From Rhizobium anhuiense (GTDB taxonomy: Bacteria > Pseudomonadota > Alphaproteobacteria > Rhizobiales > Rhizobiaceae), in contig NZ_ML133547.1 of assembly GCF_003985145.1 (NCBI RefSeq), positions 1-42,847 of the forward strand: 42,847 nucleotides of DNA, given 5' to 3'. This document shows, piece after piece, positions 1 to 10,804 of this stretch (position 1 is its first letter; each line of letters opens with the position of its first letter). The notes below the pieces were generated by a model. It was not told the DNA's origin. It did no database searches and saw only the letters and a program-made list of their open reading frames with translations. The position numbers and the translations under genes are program-made.

Positions 1-106
1 TTCCAAACTCGCGCCCAGAACACAAACCAGCAATCCGCCAATCCGCTTGAGGTTCTTTAGAACGAAAGACTTCGTCGCCAGCAGCGCCGCCGCCCTCGTT
101 CAGTGA
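1..106 (-). other. Probable rRNA operon leader (5' end only)
   Basis: On the minus strand this stretch lies directly downstream of the strong promoter at 113-141 and contains no reading frame. A hairpin near the predicted RNA 5' end is visible: CCCTC (93-97) pairs with GAGGG (105-109) around a 7-nt loop. Rhizobial rRNA leaders have this kind of arrangement as I remember them, so the 16S gene is expected beyond the left edge of the window. No rRNA gene sequence is actually present here. Confidence 0.5.
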
Positions 107-112
107 GGGGGC

Positions 113-141
113 TTATAGAACTAACCCTCCCAAGCAGTCAA
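113..141 (-). promoter_or_regulatory. Strong rRNA-type promoter directed out of the window
   Basis: Read on the minus strand, the -35 box is TTGACT (136-141), the spacer is exactly 17 nt and the -10 box is CTATAA (113-118). The DNA just upstream on that strand (about 142-195) has long A and T runs, as in an UP element. This is the best sigma-70 promoter match in the window. With the GC-rich, non-coding leader downstream it suggests an rrn operon. What is inferred is the identity of the transcribed gene, which lies outside. Confidence 0.65.
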
Positions 142-497
142 CAGGCCATTTCGAAAAAAGTGATATTTCTTTCATGTCGTTGTTTTTCCAGATAGAATTC
201 CGGGAGGCACCCAGATGCGGTCATTTCCCGGATTCCGATCGGCCTTAAACCCTCAGGAAAAGATGAACGTCTTTCGACTTTTCGTGGAAAGAACGCTCTT
301 TTGTCTCCTGCGCCCCGACATCATCACAATCTGCTGGTCTTAAGAGACACACGATTCACACAGGCAAATGCAGGCAGACTGCCTTTTCCCGGGTGATTTG
401 ACTTCCATGCTTAAAATATGCACATCTTTCGCCCCAGCCAGGATGGCTAAGAAATGCTCTCTGAGACGCCTGATGTAAGGACGCGGACCCGACTGCC
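142..497. other. Intergenic region between rRNA promoter and M23 gene
   Basis: About 356 bases with no convincing gene. The left part is A/T-rich and probably serves the divergent rRNA promoter. The right part must hold the promoter and leader of the M23 peptidase gene, but I could not find a clear -35/-10 pair with proper spacing. The short reading frames here are overlaps from the next gene. Confidence 0.5.
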
Positions 498-2438
498 ATG
501 ATGACGGAGAAAATGATGATCCGCTCGTTGGGCAACGAGCCTCCGCTTCTGGCCGACGGCAGACGCGCGCCCGACCGGCGCGAAGTTTCCCTGCGCTGGC
601 TCTCGGGCACGTTCCTCACCGGCATCACATCGTCCGTGCTCATGGGTGTCGCCCTTTTTGCCGCCCTTGACGGGCGCCAGCAGCTGGCGATCCCCGCCGA
701 AGCCTATGCAAGTGCCGCGACAGACGCGCATGAGGATACGACAGTGGTCCGCGGCGGCCGGCTGATCGCGCCCGCCATCGCCGCAAAACCGTCCGACCGT
801 GCCATCATGGAAGTTTCGACCGTCGTCCATGACGGCGAAAAGGAAGTCGTGCGCCGCCAGCCCTTCGCGCATGTGAAGATGACGCTGGCCGCTAACCACG
901 TGGCGACCGAGGACTATCCGGACTTCGATCCCCTGGCGATCTTTTCCGCCGACGAGCCGCAACCCGCCCCGCAAAGCCGCACCGGCGCGCTTTACGGCTC
1001 CGACGTCGAATCCGAAGTCAGCCTGAAGACCATTCCCTTCCCAACCGGCAAGACCAGCATGCAGATGGCGTCCGGCCTGTCGCTCGAAGAGGTCGAAGAG
1101 AACGTACGCTCCAACGGCTCGGTGCTGACCGACGGCAACACGCAGCTCGCAGCGCTTTATTACGTCGATCCGCGCCGTTTCTCCAACGAGGATGCCGATG
1201 TCGATCTGACCGCCGGCCTGTCCGCCCGTGTGCTCGAACAGAACATGACGGTCTCCGCATCGGAATCGATCACACCGCAGACCGAAGAGTTCGCCGACGA
1301 CATCCTGCCGGTGCGCATCGACACGCCGATCGCCAAGGCGCTGACGGATTCAGGCTATCCGCAGCAATATGCCGATGGCATTGCCGGCTTTATCTCGCAG
1401 CAACTGGGGTCCACCGATCTCGATAAGGGCGACGTGCTGCGCATCGGCATCATTCAGAAGGGCGAACAGGCCAAGATCATCCGCGCCAGCGTCTATCGCG
1501 GCACGCGCCATCTCGTCACCGTGGCCGTCGACGACAAGGGCAGATACGTGCCCGGCAGCGAGCCGCCGATGCTGGATGCCATCGCCACCGCTTTCGATGA
1601 TAATTCCTTCGCGCCGCCTCCCGGCCAGAACCTGCCGCGCGTCTATGACGGCATCTATCGCGCTGCCCTTTCCTACGGCATGACCAAGGATATGACGGCG
1701 CTGATCATCAAGCTGCTCGCCAGCAACGTCGATTTCCAGGCGCAGCTAAGGACGACCGACAGTCTCGAGGCCTTCTTCTCCGTCGCCGACAGCGCCGGCC
1801 AGGCGACCGAGGATTCCGAACTGCTCTACGTCAACGCCCGTTTCGGCGATACGCAGACGCGCTTCTATCGCTTCCAGGATCCCGATGACGGCACGGTCGA
1901 TTATTTCGACGAGAACGGCAAGAGCATCCGCCAGTTCCTGCTACGCAACCCGGTTCCGAACGGCATCTTCAAATCGGGCTTCGGCATGCGCCGTCACCCG
2001 ATCCTCGGTTTCGCCCGCATGCACACAGGTGTCGATTGGGCAGCGCCGCGCGGCACGGCGATCATCGCCGCCGGCAACGGCACGGTCGAGAAAGCCGGCT
2101 GGGATTCCGGCGGTTACGGCAACCAGACGATTATCCGCCATGCCAACGGCTATGAATCCTCCTACAACCACCAGAGCGCCATCGCCAAGGGCGTCGTCCC
2201 CGGCGCCAAGATCCGCCAGGGCCAGGTGATCGGCTGGGTCGGCACCACAGGCGAATCCACCGGCCCGCATCTGCATTACGAATTGATCGTCAACGGCACG
2301 AAGGTCGACCCGCTGCGCATCCGTCTGCCGGGCGGCAAATCGCTGCAGGGCGAGGCGCTGGCGAAATTCGAGGACGAGCGCAAGCGCATCGATACGCTGC
2401 TGAACAACCAGACGTCAGACCAGGTGGCCAGCAAATAA
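498..2438 (+). CDS. Membrane-anchored M23 (LytM-type) peptidase
   Basis: 646 residues. A short cytoplasmic N-terminus precedes one membrane segment (about residues 36-57). A long periplasmic region of no recognised family follows, then a C-terminal M23 domain (about 490-615). The zinc and catalytic motifs are complete: HTGVD with H509 and D513, and HLHYE with H591 and H593, so hydrolysis of peptidoglycan cross-links is plausible. In Sinorhizobium an M23-type, membrane-anchored periplasmic protein (RgsM) supports unipolar growth, and this could be its counterpart, though I cannot confirm that. The gene is alone and divergent from the rRNA promoter. Start codons at 498, 501 and 513 are all possible; only a weak AGGA lies upstream. 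Confidence 0.85.
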   Translation: MMTEKMMIRSLGNEPPLLADGRRAPDRREVSLRWLSGTFLTGITSSVLMGVALFAALDGRQQLAIPAEAYASAATDAHEDTTVVRGGRLIAPAIAAKPSDRAIMEVSTVVHDGEKEVVRRQPFAHVKMTLAANHVATEDYPDFDPLAIFSADEPQPAPQSRTGALYGSDVESEVSLKTIPFPTGKTSMQMASGLSLEEVEENVRSNGSVLTDGNTQLAALYYVDPRRFSNEDADVDLTAGLSARVLEQNMTVSASESITPQTEEFADDILPVRIDTPIAKALTDSGYPQQYADGIAGFISQQLGSTDLDKGDVLRIGIIQKGEQAKIIRASVYRGTRHLVTVAVDDKGRYVPGSEPPMLDAIATAFDDNSFAPPPGQNLPRVYDGIYRAALSYGMTKDMTALIIKLLASNVDFQAQLRTTDSLEAFFSVADSAGQATEDSELLYVNARFGDTQTRFYRFQDPDDGTVDYFDENGKSIRQFLLRNPVPNGIFKSGFGMRRHPILGFARMHTGVDWAAPRGTAIIAAGNGTVEKAGWDSGGYGNQTIIRHANGYESSYNHQSAIAKGVVPGAKIRQGQVIGWVGTTGESTGPHLHYELIVNGTKVDPLRIRLPGGKSLQGEALAKFEDERKRIDTLLNNQTSDQVASK

Positions 2439-2507
2439 TCTCCGACAGCGTCCTTTGAACTGCCTACACGCTGGTCATCCCGGTCGCCGATCGCACCCCA
2501 GACGAAA

Positions 2508-2529
2508 AATGGCGGCCGAAGCCGCCATT
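2508..2529 (-). terminator. Intrinsic terminator of clpB
   Basis: A perfect 9-bp stem, AATGGCGGC (2508-2516) with GCCGCCATT (2521-2529). On the minus strand the loop is TTCG, a very stable tetraloop, and the stem is followed by a T run (ATTTTTCG). It lies 22 nt beyond the clpB stop codon. It could also stop transcripts coming from the convergent M23 gene. Confidence 0.8.
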
Positions 2530-2551
2530 CCTCATTCATCCGCAAACCGGT

Positions 2552-5152
<2,601 letters not shown>

Positions 5153-5272
5153 ATTCTACCTCCATGGATCGCCCTGCCCTGACGAGGCGCAGACCGATGA
5201 TTGAGATCGACCCCCTGAAAAGGCAGGCCGCGCTTTGCCCGTCTGGGATTTCGGGCGAAGCAGTTCGAGGAG

Positions 5273-5302
5273 AATATGGTAGCCTGTTCTGCGAGTTTAA
5301 AG
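5273..5302 (-). promoter_or_regulatory. Candidate heat-shock (RpoH-type) promoter of clpB
   Basis: On the minus strand a CTTTAA box (5297-5302), an 18-nt spacer and a CATATT box (5273-5278) lie about 120 nt upstream of the clpB start. Alphaproteobacterial RpoH promoters start with CTT in the -35 box and have a C-rich, AT-ending -10 box. clpB is a known sigma-32 target in many bacteria. The match is partial, so this is a candidate only. Confidence 0.35.
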
Positions 5303-5313
5303 CCCATAAAACG

Positions 5314-5342
5314 AAAATCCCCGGCGCGAGACCGGGGATTTT
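5314..5342 (-). terminator. Intrinsic terminator of the DUF4167 gene
   Basis: A perfect 11-bp inverted repeat, AAAATCCCCGG (5314-5324) and CCGGGGATTTT (5332-5342), with a 7-nt loop. On the minus strand the stem ends in a T-rich stretch (ATTTTCGTTTTAT). It lies about 60 nt after the DUF4167 stop and ahead of the clpB promoter, so it separates the two units. Confidence 0.8.
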
Positions 5343-5403
5343 AAAGGCAATTTGAGCAGATGGCATGAACCTCACGCTCTCCCCTGAAGGAGAGGCGAAA
5401 TCC

Positions 5404-6138
5404 TCATTCCGATGCGACGTCGGCCAGCACCGGCGCCTCGGCAGAGGCACCCTCGCCTTCAGCAGCAGCTTCCCCTTCTGCGCCGCGACGCGGGCGACGG
5501 GGACGGTTGCCGGTGCTGCGACGGCGAGGCTGGCGTTCGCGCGGCTGGCCGCCCGAACCTTCCTCGTCCATGGCGACTTCGGCCGGTATGCCTTCGATCT
5601 CCGGCTGCGGGCCGGTTCCATCGATGACCTCGGCCTGGGACACTACCGGCGCCGGAGCAGGAGTCGGCTGGGGCTGGGACTCAGGCTGCGGCCGCGGCTG
5701 ATGCTGCCTGCTCTGCGGCGGCTGGACGATAACGACGTCGTCACCGTCATTGTCGTTGCTATCCATATCGTCGCCGTCGCGGTCCGCGCCGTCGCGATCA
5801 TTGTAATCGCCGCGATCGTCGCGCTGGAAGCGCTCCTGCATCTGCGCCTGGGCGCTGGCGATGATACGATTGTAATGTTCGGCGTGCTGGAGATAGTTCT
5901 CGGCAATCACGCGGTCGCCGGAACTTTGCGCGTCGCGGGCGAGTTGCGCGTATTTTTCGGCGATATGCTGCGCAGTACCGCGAATCTTCACATCGGGGCC
6001 GGAGCTGTCATAGGTCCGGGTCAGCGGATTGCCGCCCTTGCGGTTGAAATTGTTGTTATTGTTATTTCCACCGCCGCCGTTGTTATTATTGTTGTTACCA
6101 CGCCCTCGACCGCGCTTGTTCTGCTGTCCTGGCCTCAT
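5404..6138 (-). CDS. DUF4167 domain protein with Asn/Gly tract
   Basis: 244 residues from the chosen ATG, which has AGGTGA 8 nt upstream; a longer form from 6192 is possible but has no comparable site. The N-terminus is basic and Arg/Gly rich (RGRGR), followed by six Asn, four Gly and six Asn. A compact helical segment then follows (about 55-110), containing the DUF4167 core with the run AEKYAQLARDA. The rest is acidic and Gln/Pro rich, with a basic patch RRPRRG near the C-terminus. The family is typical of alphaproteobacteria and has no established function as far as I know. The RG-rich, disordered ends suggest nucleic acid binding, which is inference. It lies downstream of prmC in the same direction but with a 343-nt gap, so it is probably a separate unit. 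Confidence 0.85.
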   Translation of the reverse strand: MRPGQQNKRGRGRGNNNNNNGGGGNNNNNNFNRKGGNPLTRTYDSSGPDVKIRGTAQHIAEKYAQLARDAQSSGDRVIAENYLQHAEHYNRIIASAQAQMQERFQRDDRGDYNDRDGADRDGDDMDSNDNDGDDVVIVQPPQSRQHQPRPQPESQPQPTPAPAPVVSQAEVIDGTGPQPEIEGIPAEVAMDEEGSGGQPRERQPRRRSTGNRPRRPRRGAEGEAAAEGEGASAEAPVLADVASE

Positions 6139-6481
6139 AGATCGTTCACCTGAATTCTCTGTTTGTGATGGATACATGGCACCAACCGCCATGACCGGAA
6201 AACCGGGTCAGGACCTTTGTGCCGCGAGCATACTGCGCCTTTGCGCCGACCTGCCGCTTGGTTCTCAAGTCAGTTTGACTGATTCACGCATTGGGTCGTG
6301 TTCAACCGTTGAAACTCTCATTTAAAAGAGCGGACCCCCGAGGCAAACCAAGTACCGAACGAATCTCGTTCATTCCTATCTGCCCAACACGTAACCGCAA
6401 CCTATATTGCTTCCCTGGGAAATCCAAGCCTTTTCTTCGCAATAACAATAATGTCCTGTCCAGTGCAGCAATTATCGCCTG
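6139..6481. other. Intergenic region upstream of the DUF4167 gene
   Basis: 343 bases without a gene. It is more A/T-rich than the surrounding coding sequence, and the small frames in it have no family resemblance. It probably contains the end of the prmC transcript and the promoter of the DUF4167 gene on the minus strand. No confident promoter boxes and no strong hairpin were found. Confidence 0.5.
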
Positions 6482-7342
6482 TCACGCGAGCGCGAACACG
6501 AGCACCCTGTCGTTCTGACCATAATCTTTCACGGATTTGAGGCACTTGAAGCCTTTCGCTTCAAAGATCGCCGTCACATCGTTTCGCTGATCGTAGCCGA
6601 TCTCCAGTCCGACGAACCCATCGGGTCTCATGAACCTTGCCGCATCCTTGGCTATGGCTTTGTAGGCGTCAAGCCCATCCGGGCCGCCATCCAGGGCCGC
6701 AAGCGGATCAAATTTCGTCACTTCGGGAGCGAGATCGTGAATGACATTGGACGCAATATAGGGCGGATTTGAGACAATCGCGTGAAAGGACCCTTCGATG
6801 CTCTCGAACCATCTCGACTGTATGGCCTGAAACCGATCCAGCAATCCGTTTCTTTCTGCATTCGATCTTGCCGTCAAAAGCGCATCCGCCGATATGTCGC
6901 TGCCGACACCTGACGCATCAGGACACTCGCTCAAAAGCGCAAGGCATATTGCCCCGGTCCCGGTTCCTAGATCAAGGATATGGAGACCGCCTTCAGCTTT
7001 TGCAAGGTTGCGGAGATAGCCGAGCACCGTATCGACCAGGATTTCTGTATCCGGCCGCGGCTCCAGCGTTTCCGCCGAGAGCCGAAGCGGCAAGCCGTAG
7101 AACTCCCGCTCGCCGAGAATGCGATGCACCGGCTCATGGCCGAGCCGCCGCTCCACCGCCTTGAAGATCAGCTCGGACCGCTCGGGAGAAAGTCTCTCGG
7201 CCGATCGCGTCAACAGCTCGGTCGGCGACAATTTCAGAAGGCCCGCGACCAGCAGCCGCGCATCGGTCGCCGGATCGACGATACCTGCTTCGGTGAAGCA
7301 ACGGCGCGCTTCGGCAAGCATATCGGCGATCGTCGAGCTCAT
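6482..7342 (-). CDS. prmC: Release factor glutamine methyltransferase PrmC (HemK)
   Basis: 286 residues. Transfers a methyl group from S-adenosylmethionine to the amide of the GGQ glutamine in peptide-chain release factors. An N-terminal helical substrate-binding part (about 1-85) is followed by a Rossmann-type methyltransferase domain with ILDLGTGTGA for SAM binding. The diagnostic NPPY motif is at residues 192-195. The ATG overlaps the TGA of prfA by four bases (ATGA, 7339-7342), so it is translationally coupled to the gene for its own substrate. Confidence 0.97.
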   Translation of the reverse strand: MSSTIADMLAEARRCFTEAGIVDPATDARLLVAGLLKLSPTELLTRSAERLSPERSELIFKAVERRLGHEPVHRILGEREFYGLPLRLSAETLEPRPDTEILVDTVLGYLRNLAKAEGGLHILDLGTGTGAICLALLSECPDASGVGSDISADALLTARSNAERNGLLDRFQAIQSRWFESIEGSFHAIVSNPPYIASNVIHDLAPEVTKFDPLAALDGGPDGLDAYKAIAKDAARFMRPDGFVGLEIGYDQRNDVTAIFEAKGFKCLKSVKDYGQNDRVLVFALA

Positions 7343-8418
7343 TGCTGTTCGCCGAGCTGTGCCAGCTGGCTTGCCTGGTAATCGGCCATCAGCGCATCGA
7401 CGACCTCCTCGATCTCGCCTTCCATCATCCGGTCGAGCTTGTAGAGTGTCAGGTTGATGCGATGGTCCGTCACCCGACCCTGCGGGAAATTATAGGTGCG
7501 GATGCGTTCCGAGCGGTCGCCGGAGCCGACCTGGCTCTTGCGATCGGCAGAGCGCTCGCTGTCAGCCCGCTGCCGCTCGGCATCGTAGAGCCTGGAGCGC
7601 AGCACCTGCATCGCCTTGGCGCGGTTCTGGTGTTGCGACTTTTCCGAGCTGGTGACGACGATGCCGCTCGGCAGGTGGGTGATGCGCACCGCCGAGTCCG
7701 TCGTATTGACGTGCTGGCCGCCCGCACCCGAAGAGCGCATCGTATCGATGCGGATATCCTCCGGCCGGATCTCGATGTCGATCTCCTCGGCCTCCGGCAA
7801 CACCGCAACCGTTGCCGCCGACGTATGGATGCGTCCGCCCGCCTCGGTTTCCGGCACGCGCTGCACGCGATGTACGCCGGATTCGAATTTCAGTTTGGCG
7901 AAAACGCCCCTGCCGGTGATCGTCGCGATGATTTCCTTATAGCCGCCGGCTTCGCCCTCGCTTGCCGAGAGAACTTCCACCTTCCAGCCCTTTTCCGCGG
8001 CGAAACGCTCGTACATGCGAAAGAGATCGCCGGCAAAAAGGGCCGCTTCCGAGCCGCCGGTGCCGGCGCGGATTTCGAGGATCGCACTCTTTTCGTCCGC
8101 TGCATCCTTCGGCAAAAGCAGGATCTGCATGTCCTGTTCGAGCGTCTCGATCTGCTCTTTCACCTCCGGCAGTTCCAGCTCGGCGAGGTCGCGCATCTCG
8201 CGATCGACCGATTTATCCGCCAGCAGCGTTTCGAGATCGGCAAGCTCGGCGACCGCCTTCTCATAGGCGCGGATCTGCGTCACGACGGCCTGCAGCTCGG
8301 AATATTCGGATGCGAGCTTCACATAGACATCGGCAGCCGGGCCAGCCGACATGCGCGCCTCGATCTCGCCGAAACGGCGCTCCAGCTCGCGCATTTTTTC
8401 AACGGGAAGCTTCGCCAC
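7339..8418 (-). CDS. prfA: Peptide chain release factor 1
   Basis: 359 residues, the standard length. Reads UAA and UAG stop codons on the ribosome and triggers peptide release. The GGQ motif is at 233-235, and the surrounding RSSGAGGQHVNTT is typical. The codon-recognition tripeptide, PxT in class RF1, appears as PET in the segment VQRVPETE. Located 29 nt downstream of ptsP and overlapping prmC, so ptsP-prfA-prmC is one likely transcript. Confidence 0.98.
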   Translation of the reverse strand: MAKLPVEKMRELERRFGEIEARMSAGPAADVYVKLASEYSELQAVVTQIRAYEKAVAELADLETLLADKSVDREMRDLAELELPEVKEQIETLEQDMQILLLPKDAADEKSAILEIRAGTGGSEAALFAGDLFRMYERFAAEKGWKVEVLSASEGEAGGYKEIIATITGRGVFAKLKFESGVHRVQRVPETEAGGRIHTSAATVAVLPEAEEIDIEIRPEDIRIDTMRSSGAGGQHVNTTDSAVRITHLPSGIVVTSSEKSQHQNRAKAMQVLRSRLYDAERQRADSERSADRKSQVGSGDRSERIRTYNFPQGRVTDHRINLTLYKLDRMMEGEIEEVVDALMADYQASQLAQLGEQQ

Positions 8419-8447
8419 CCTTCACTCCGATTCTTCTTAATCTCTGT

Positions 8448-10715
8448 CTAAAGGGGAATATTGTGGCTCTCGGCGAAGCGGGCAAGCACCTCGCGCATCG
8501 GCATCACGGCGTGGTGATCGTCCAGCACCTCGTCCATCACCTTGGCCAGCGCCCCGACATCGAGCCCGAGCAGCATCGCCTTCACCGGTCCGATCGAGGC
8601 CGGCGACATCGAGATCGAGCGGAAGCCGATGCCGAGCAGCGCCATCGCCGAGATCGGTTTGCTGGCGAGTTCGCCGCAGAGCGTCACCGGCGTCTTGTTC
8701 CGATCCGCCCCGCGCACGATATCGCGCAGGATGCGCAAGAATGGTTTGCCGAGCGGATCGAAGCGATCCGAGACCCGCGCATTGCCGCGATCGACCGCCA
8801 TCGAGAACTGGAAGAGGTCGTTCGAACCGACCGAAACGAAATCCACCGCCTCCATCAGTTCGTCAAGCTGCCAGAGCAGTGCAGGCACCTCCAGCATCGC
8901 TCCGAATTGCAGCTTGCGCGGCAACCCGTGACCGAAGCGCGAGAGGTGCTGCACTTCCTTCTGCAACAGCTCGCGCACGATCTTCAGCTCCGAAACCTCG
9001 GTCACCATCGGCACCATCAGCTTCAGTTCGGTGTCGGCCGACGCCTTCAATAGGGCGCGCAGCTGGGTGCGCAATAGTCCCGGCCGATCGAGCGATAGCC
9101 GGATGGCGCGCCAGCCAAGGGCGGGATTTTCTTCCTCATGGCCGCGGAAATAGGGCACGACCTTGTCGCCGCCGATATCCAGCGTGCGGAAGGTGACGGG
9201 GCGGCCCGCCGCCTGTTTTATCACATTGCGATAGAACTGCTCCTGCTCATCCGCCTTCGGCATGGTGGAGGCGATCATGAACTGCAGTTCGGTGCGGAAG
9301 AGGCCGATGCCCTCGGCGCCCGATTCCGAAAGCTGCGGCAGGTCGACCAGCAGCCCCGCATTCATCATCAGCGCGATCCGCTGCCCATCCTTCGTCACCG
9401 GCTCGACGGCGCGCAGCGCCCGGAACTGCTCCTGCCGTCTGGCACGGAAGCGGACCTTTTCCTCGTAGGAACGCCGATGATCGGCCATCGGCCGCAGATG
9501 CACATGCCCCTCGTCGGCATCGATGATCACGGCATCGCCGTTCTCGGCGAGCGCCACGACGCCGGCTGCCTGGCCGATGACCGGAATGCCCATGGCGCGC
9601 GCGACGATCACCACATGGCTCGTCACCGCGCCTTCTTCCAGCACCAGCCCGCGCACATTGGCACGTGGATAATCGAGCAGTTCTGCCGCCCCCATGGCGC
9701 GCGCCAGAATAACCGCGTCGCTGGGGAAACCCTCGGCCGTCGTCCGCCCGGTATAACCCGTCAACTGTCTGAGCAGCCGGTTCGCCAGATCCTCGAAATC
9801 GTGCATGCGTTCGCGCAGATACGGATCCGTCAGGCGCATCATCCGCGCCTTGGTATCGCTCTGCACCTTCTCGACCGCCGCTTCCGCCGTCAGGCCGTTG
9901 CGGATCGCCTCCTCGAGCTTGCGCACCCAGCCCTGATCATGCGCGAACATACGATAGGTTTCGAGCACCTCGCGGTGTTCGCCTTCCATCGACACGTCGC
10001 GACGCGACAGCATGTCGTCGATCGAGATCCGGAGCGAGCCCATGGCTTCGGCCAGCCGTCGGATTTCCTTCTCGGCATCCTCGTTGAGCAGGTTGGTGAC
10101 GACGATGCGCGGCTCGTGCAGCACGACGTAACCGAGGCCGATGCCGTCATTATAGGTGTCGCCGTCGACGGTCACCGAACGCGTCAGGTCGAGTTCGAGG
10201 CCCGGCTTGGTGATCTTCTTGAGCTCGCCGGTGGCGATCATCTCGGCCAGCACCATCGCCGTCGTCTCGAGCGCTTCCAGCTCTTCCTCGCGATAGTTGC
10301 GGCTCGCCTTGTTCTGGACGACGAGAACGCCGAGCGAGCGCCCGGTTCGGAGAATCGGCACACCAAGGAAGGAATGGTAGATCTCTTCGCCCGTTTCCGG
10401 CAGGTAACGGAAAGCAGGGTGTGACTGCGCGTCGGAAAGGTTCAGCGGCTGGGCCGAGGCTGCGATCGTGCCGACGAGGCCCTGCCCCATCTTCAGTTGC
10501 GCCAGATGCACGGCCTCGCGGTTGAGACCTTCGGTTGCATAGAGTTCGAGGACGCCGTCGGCGCGCAGCACGTAGACAGAGCAGACTTCCGCCACCATGT
10601 TGCCGGCGATCTGGCGGACGATCCGGTCAAGACGATCCTGCGGCTCCAGCGGCTCCGCCATCAACTCGCGCAGCCGCCTGAGCAGCACGCGTGGACCGCC
10701 GGAAAGGTCTCTCAT
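8448..10715 (-). CDS. ptsP: PTS-Ntr enzyme I (PtsP, EI-Ntr)
   Basis: 755 residues. First phosphotransferase of the nitrogen-type PTS: it autophosphorylates with phosphoenolpyruvate and passes the phosphate to NPr and then EIIA-Ntr, a regulatory chain rather than a sugar transporter. An N-terminal GAF domain (about 20-165) separates it from sugar-PTS enzyme I. The phosphohistidine domain contains the active-site TSHVVIVAR with His367. The C-terminal PEP-binding barrel includes GIGLFRTE and, near the end, GSNDLFQ and CGELAS. Lies between lysC and prfA, all in the same direction. In rhizobia the pathway affects potassium and nitrogen control; the partners are not in this window. Confidence 0.96.
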   Translation of the reverse strand: MRDLSGGPRVLLRRLRELMAEPLEPQDRLDRIVRQIAGNMVAEVCSVYVLRADGVLELYATEGLNREAVHLAQLKMGQGLVGTIAASAQPLNLSDAQSHPAFRYLPETGEEIYHSFLGVPILRTGRSLGVLVVQNKASRNYREEELEALETTAMVLAEMIATGELKKITKPGLELDLTRSVTVDGDTYNDGIGLGYVVLHEPRIVVTNLLNEDAEKEIRRLAEAMGSLRISIDDMLSRRDVSMEGEHREVLETYRMFAHDQGWVRKLEEAIRNGLTAEAAVEKVQSDTKARMMRLTDPYLRERMHDFEDLANRLLRQLTGYTGRTTAEGFPSDAVILARAMGAAELLDYPRANVRGLVLEEGAVTSHVVIVARAMGIPVIGQAAGVVALAENGDAVIIDADEGHVHLRPMADHRRSYEEKVRFRARRQEQFRALRAVEPVTKDGQRIALMMNAGLLVDLPQLSESGAEGIGLFRTELQFMIASTMPKADEQEQFYRNVIKQAAGRPVTFRTLDIGGDKVVPYFRGHEEENPALGWRAIRLSLDRPGLLRTQLRALLKASADTELKLMVPMVTEVSELKIVRELLQKEVQHLSRFGHGLPRKLQFGAMLEVPALLWQLDELMEAVDFVSVGSNDLFQFSMAVDRGNARVSDRFDPLGKPFLRILRDIVRGADRNKTPVTLCGELASKPISAMALLGIGFRSISMSPASIGPVKAMLLGLDVGALAKVMDEVLDDHHAVMPMREVLARFAESHNIPL

Positions 10716-10804
10716 GGCGTCTCAAGCTCCCGAAACAACGCACTCAGTCCCGGCGGGCCGGCCCTCGTCTCCTCAACCTGAAGGGGCAGGCCGCCCACTG
10801 GGAA

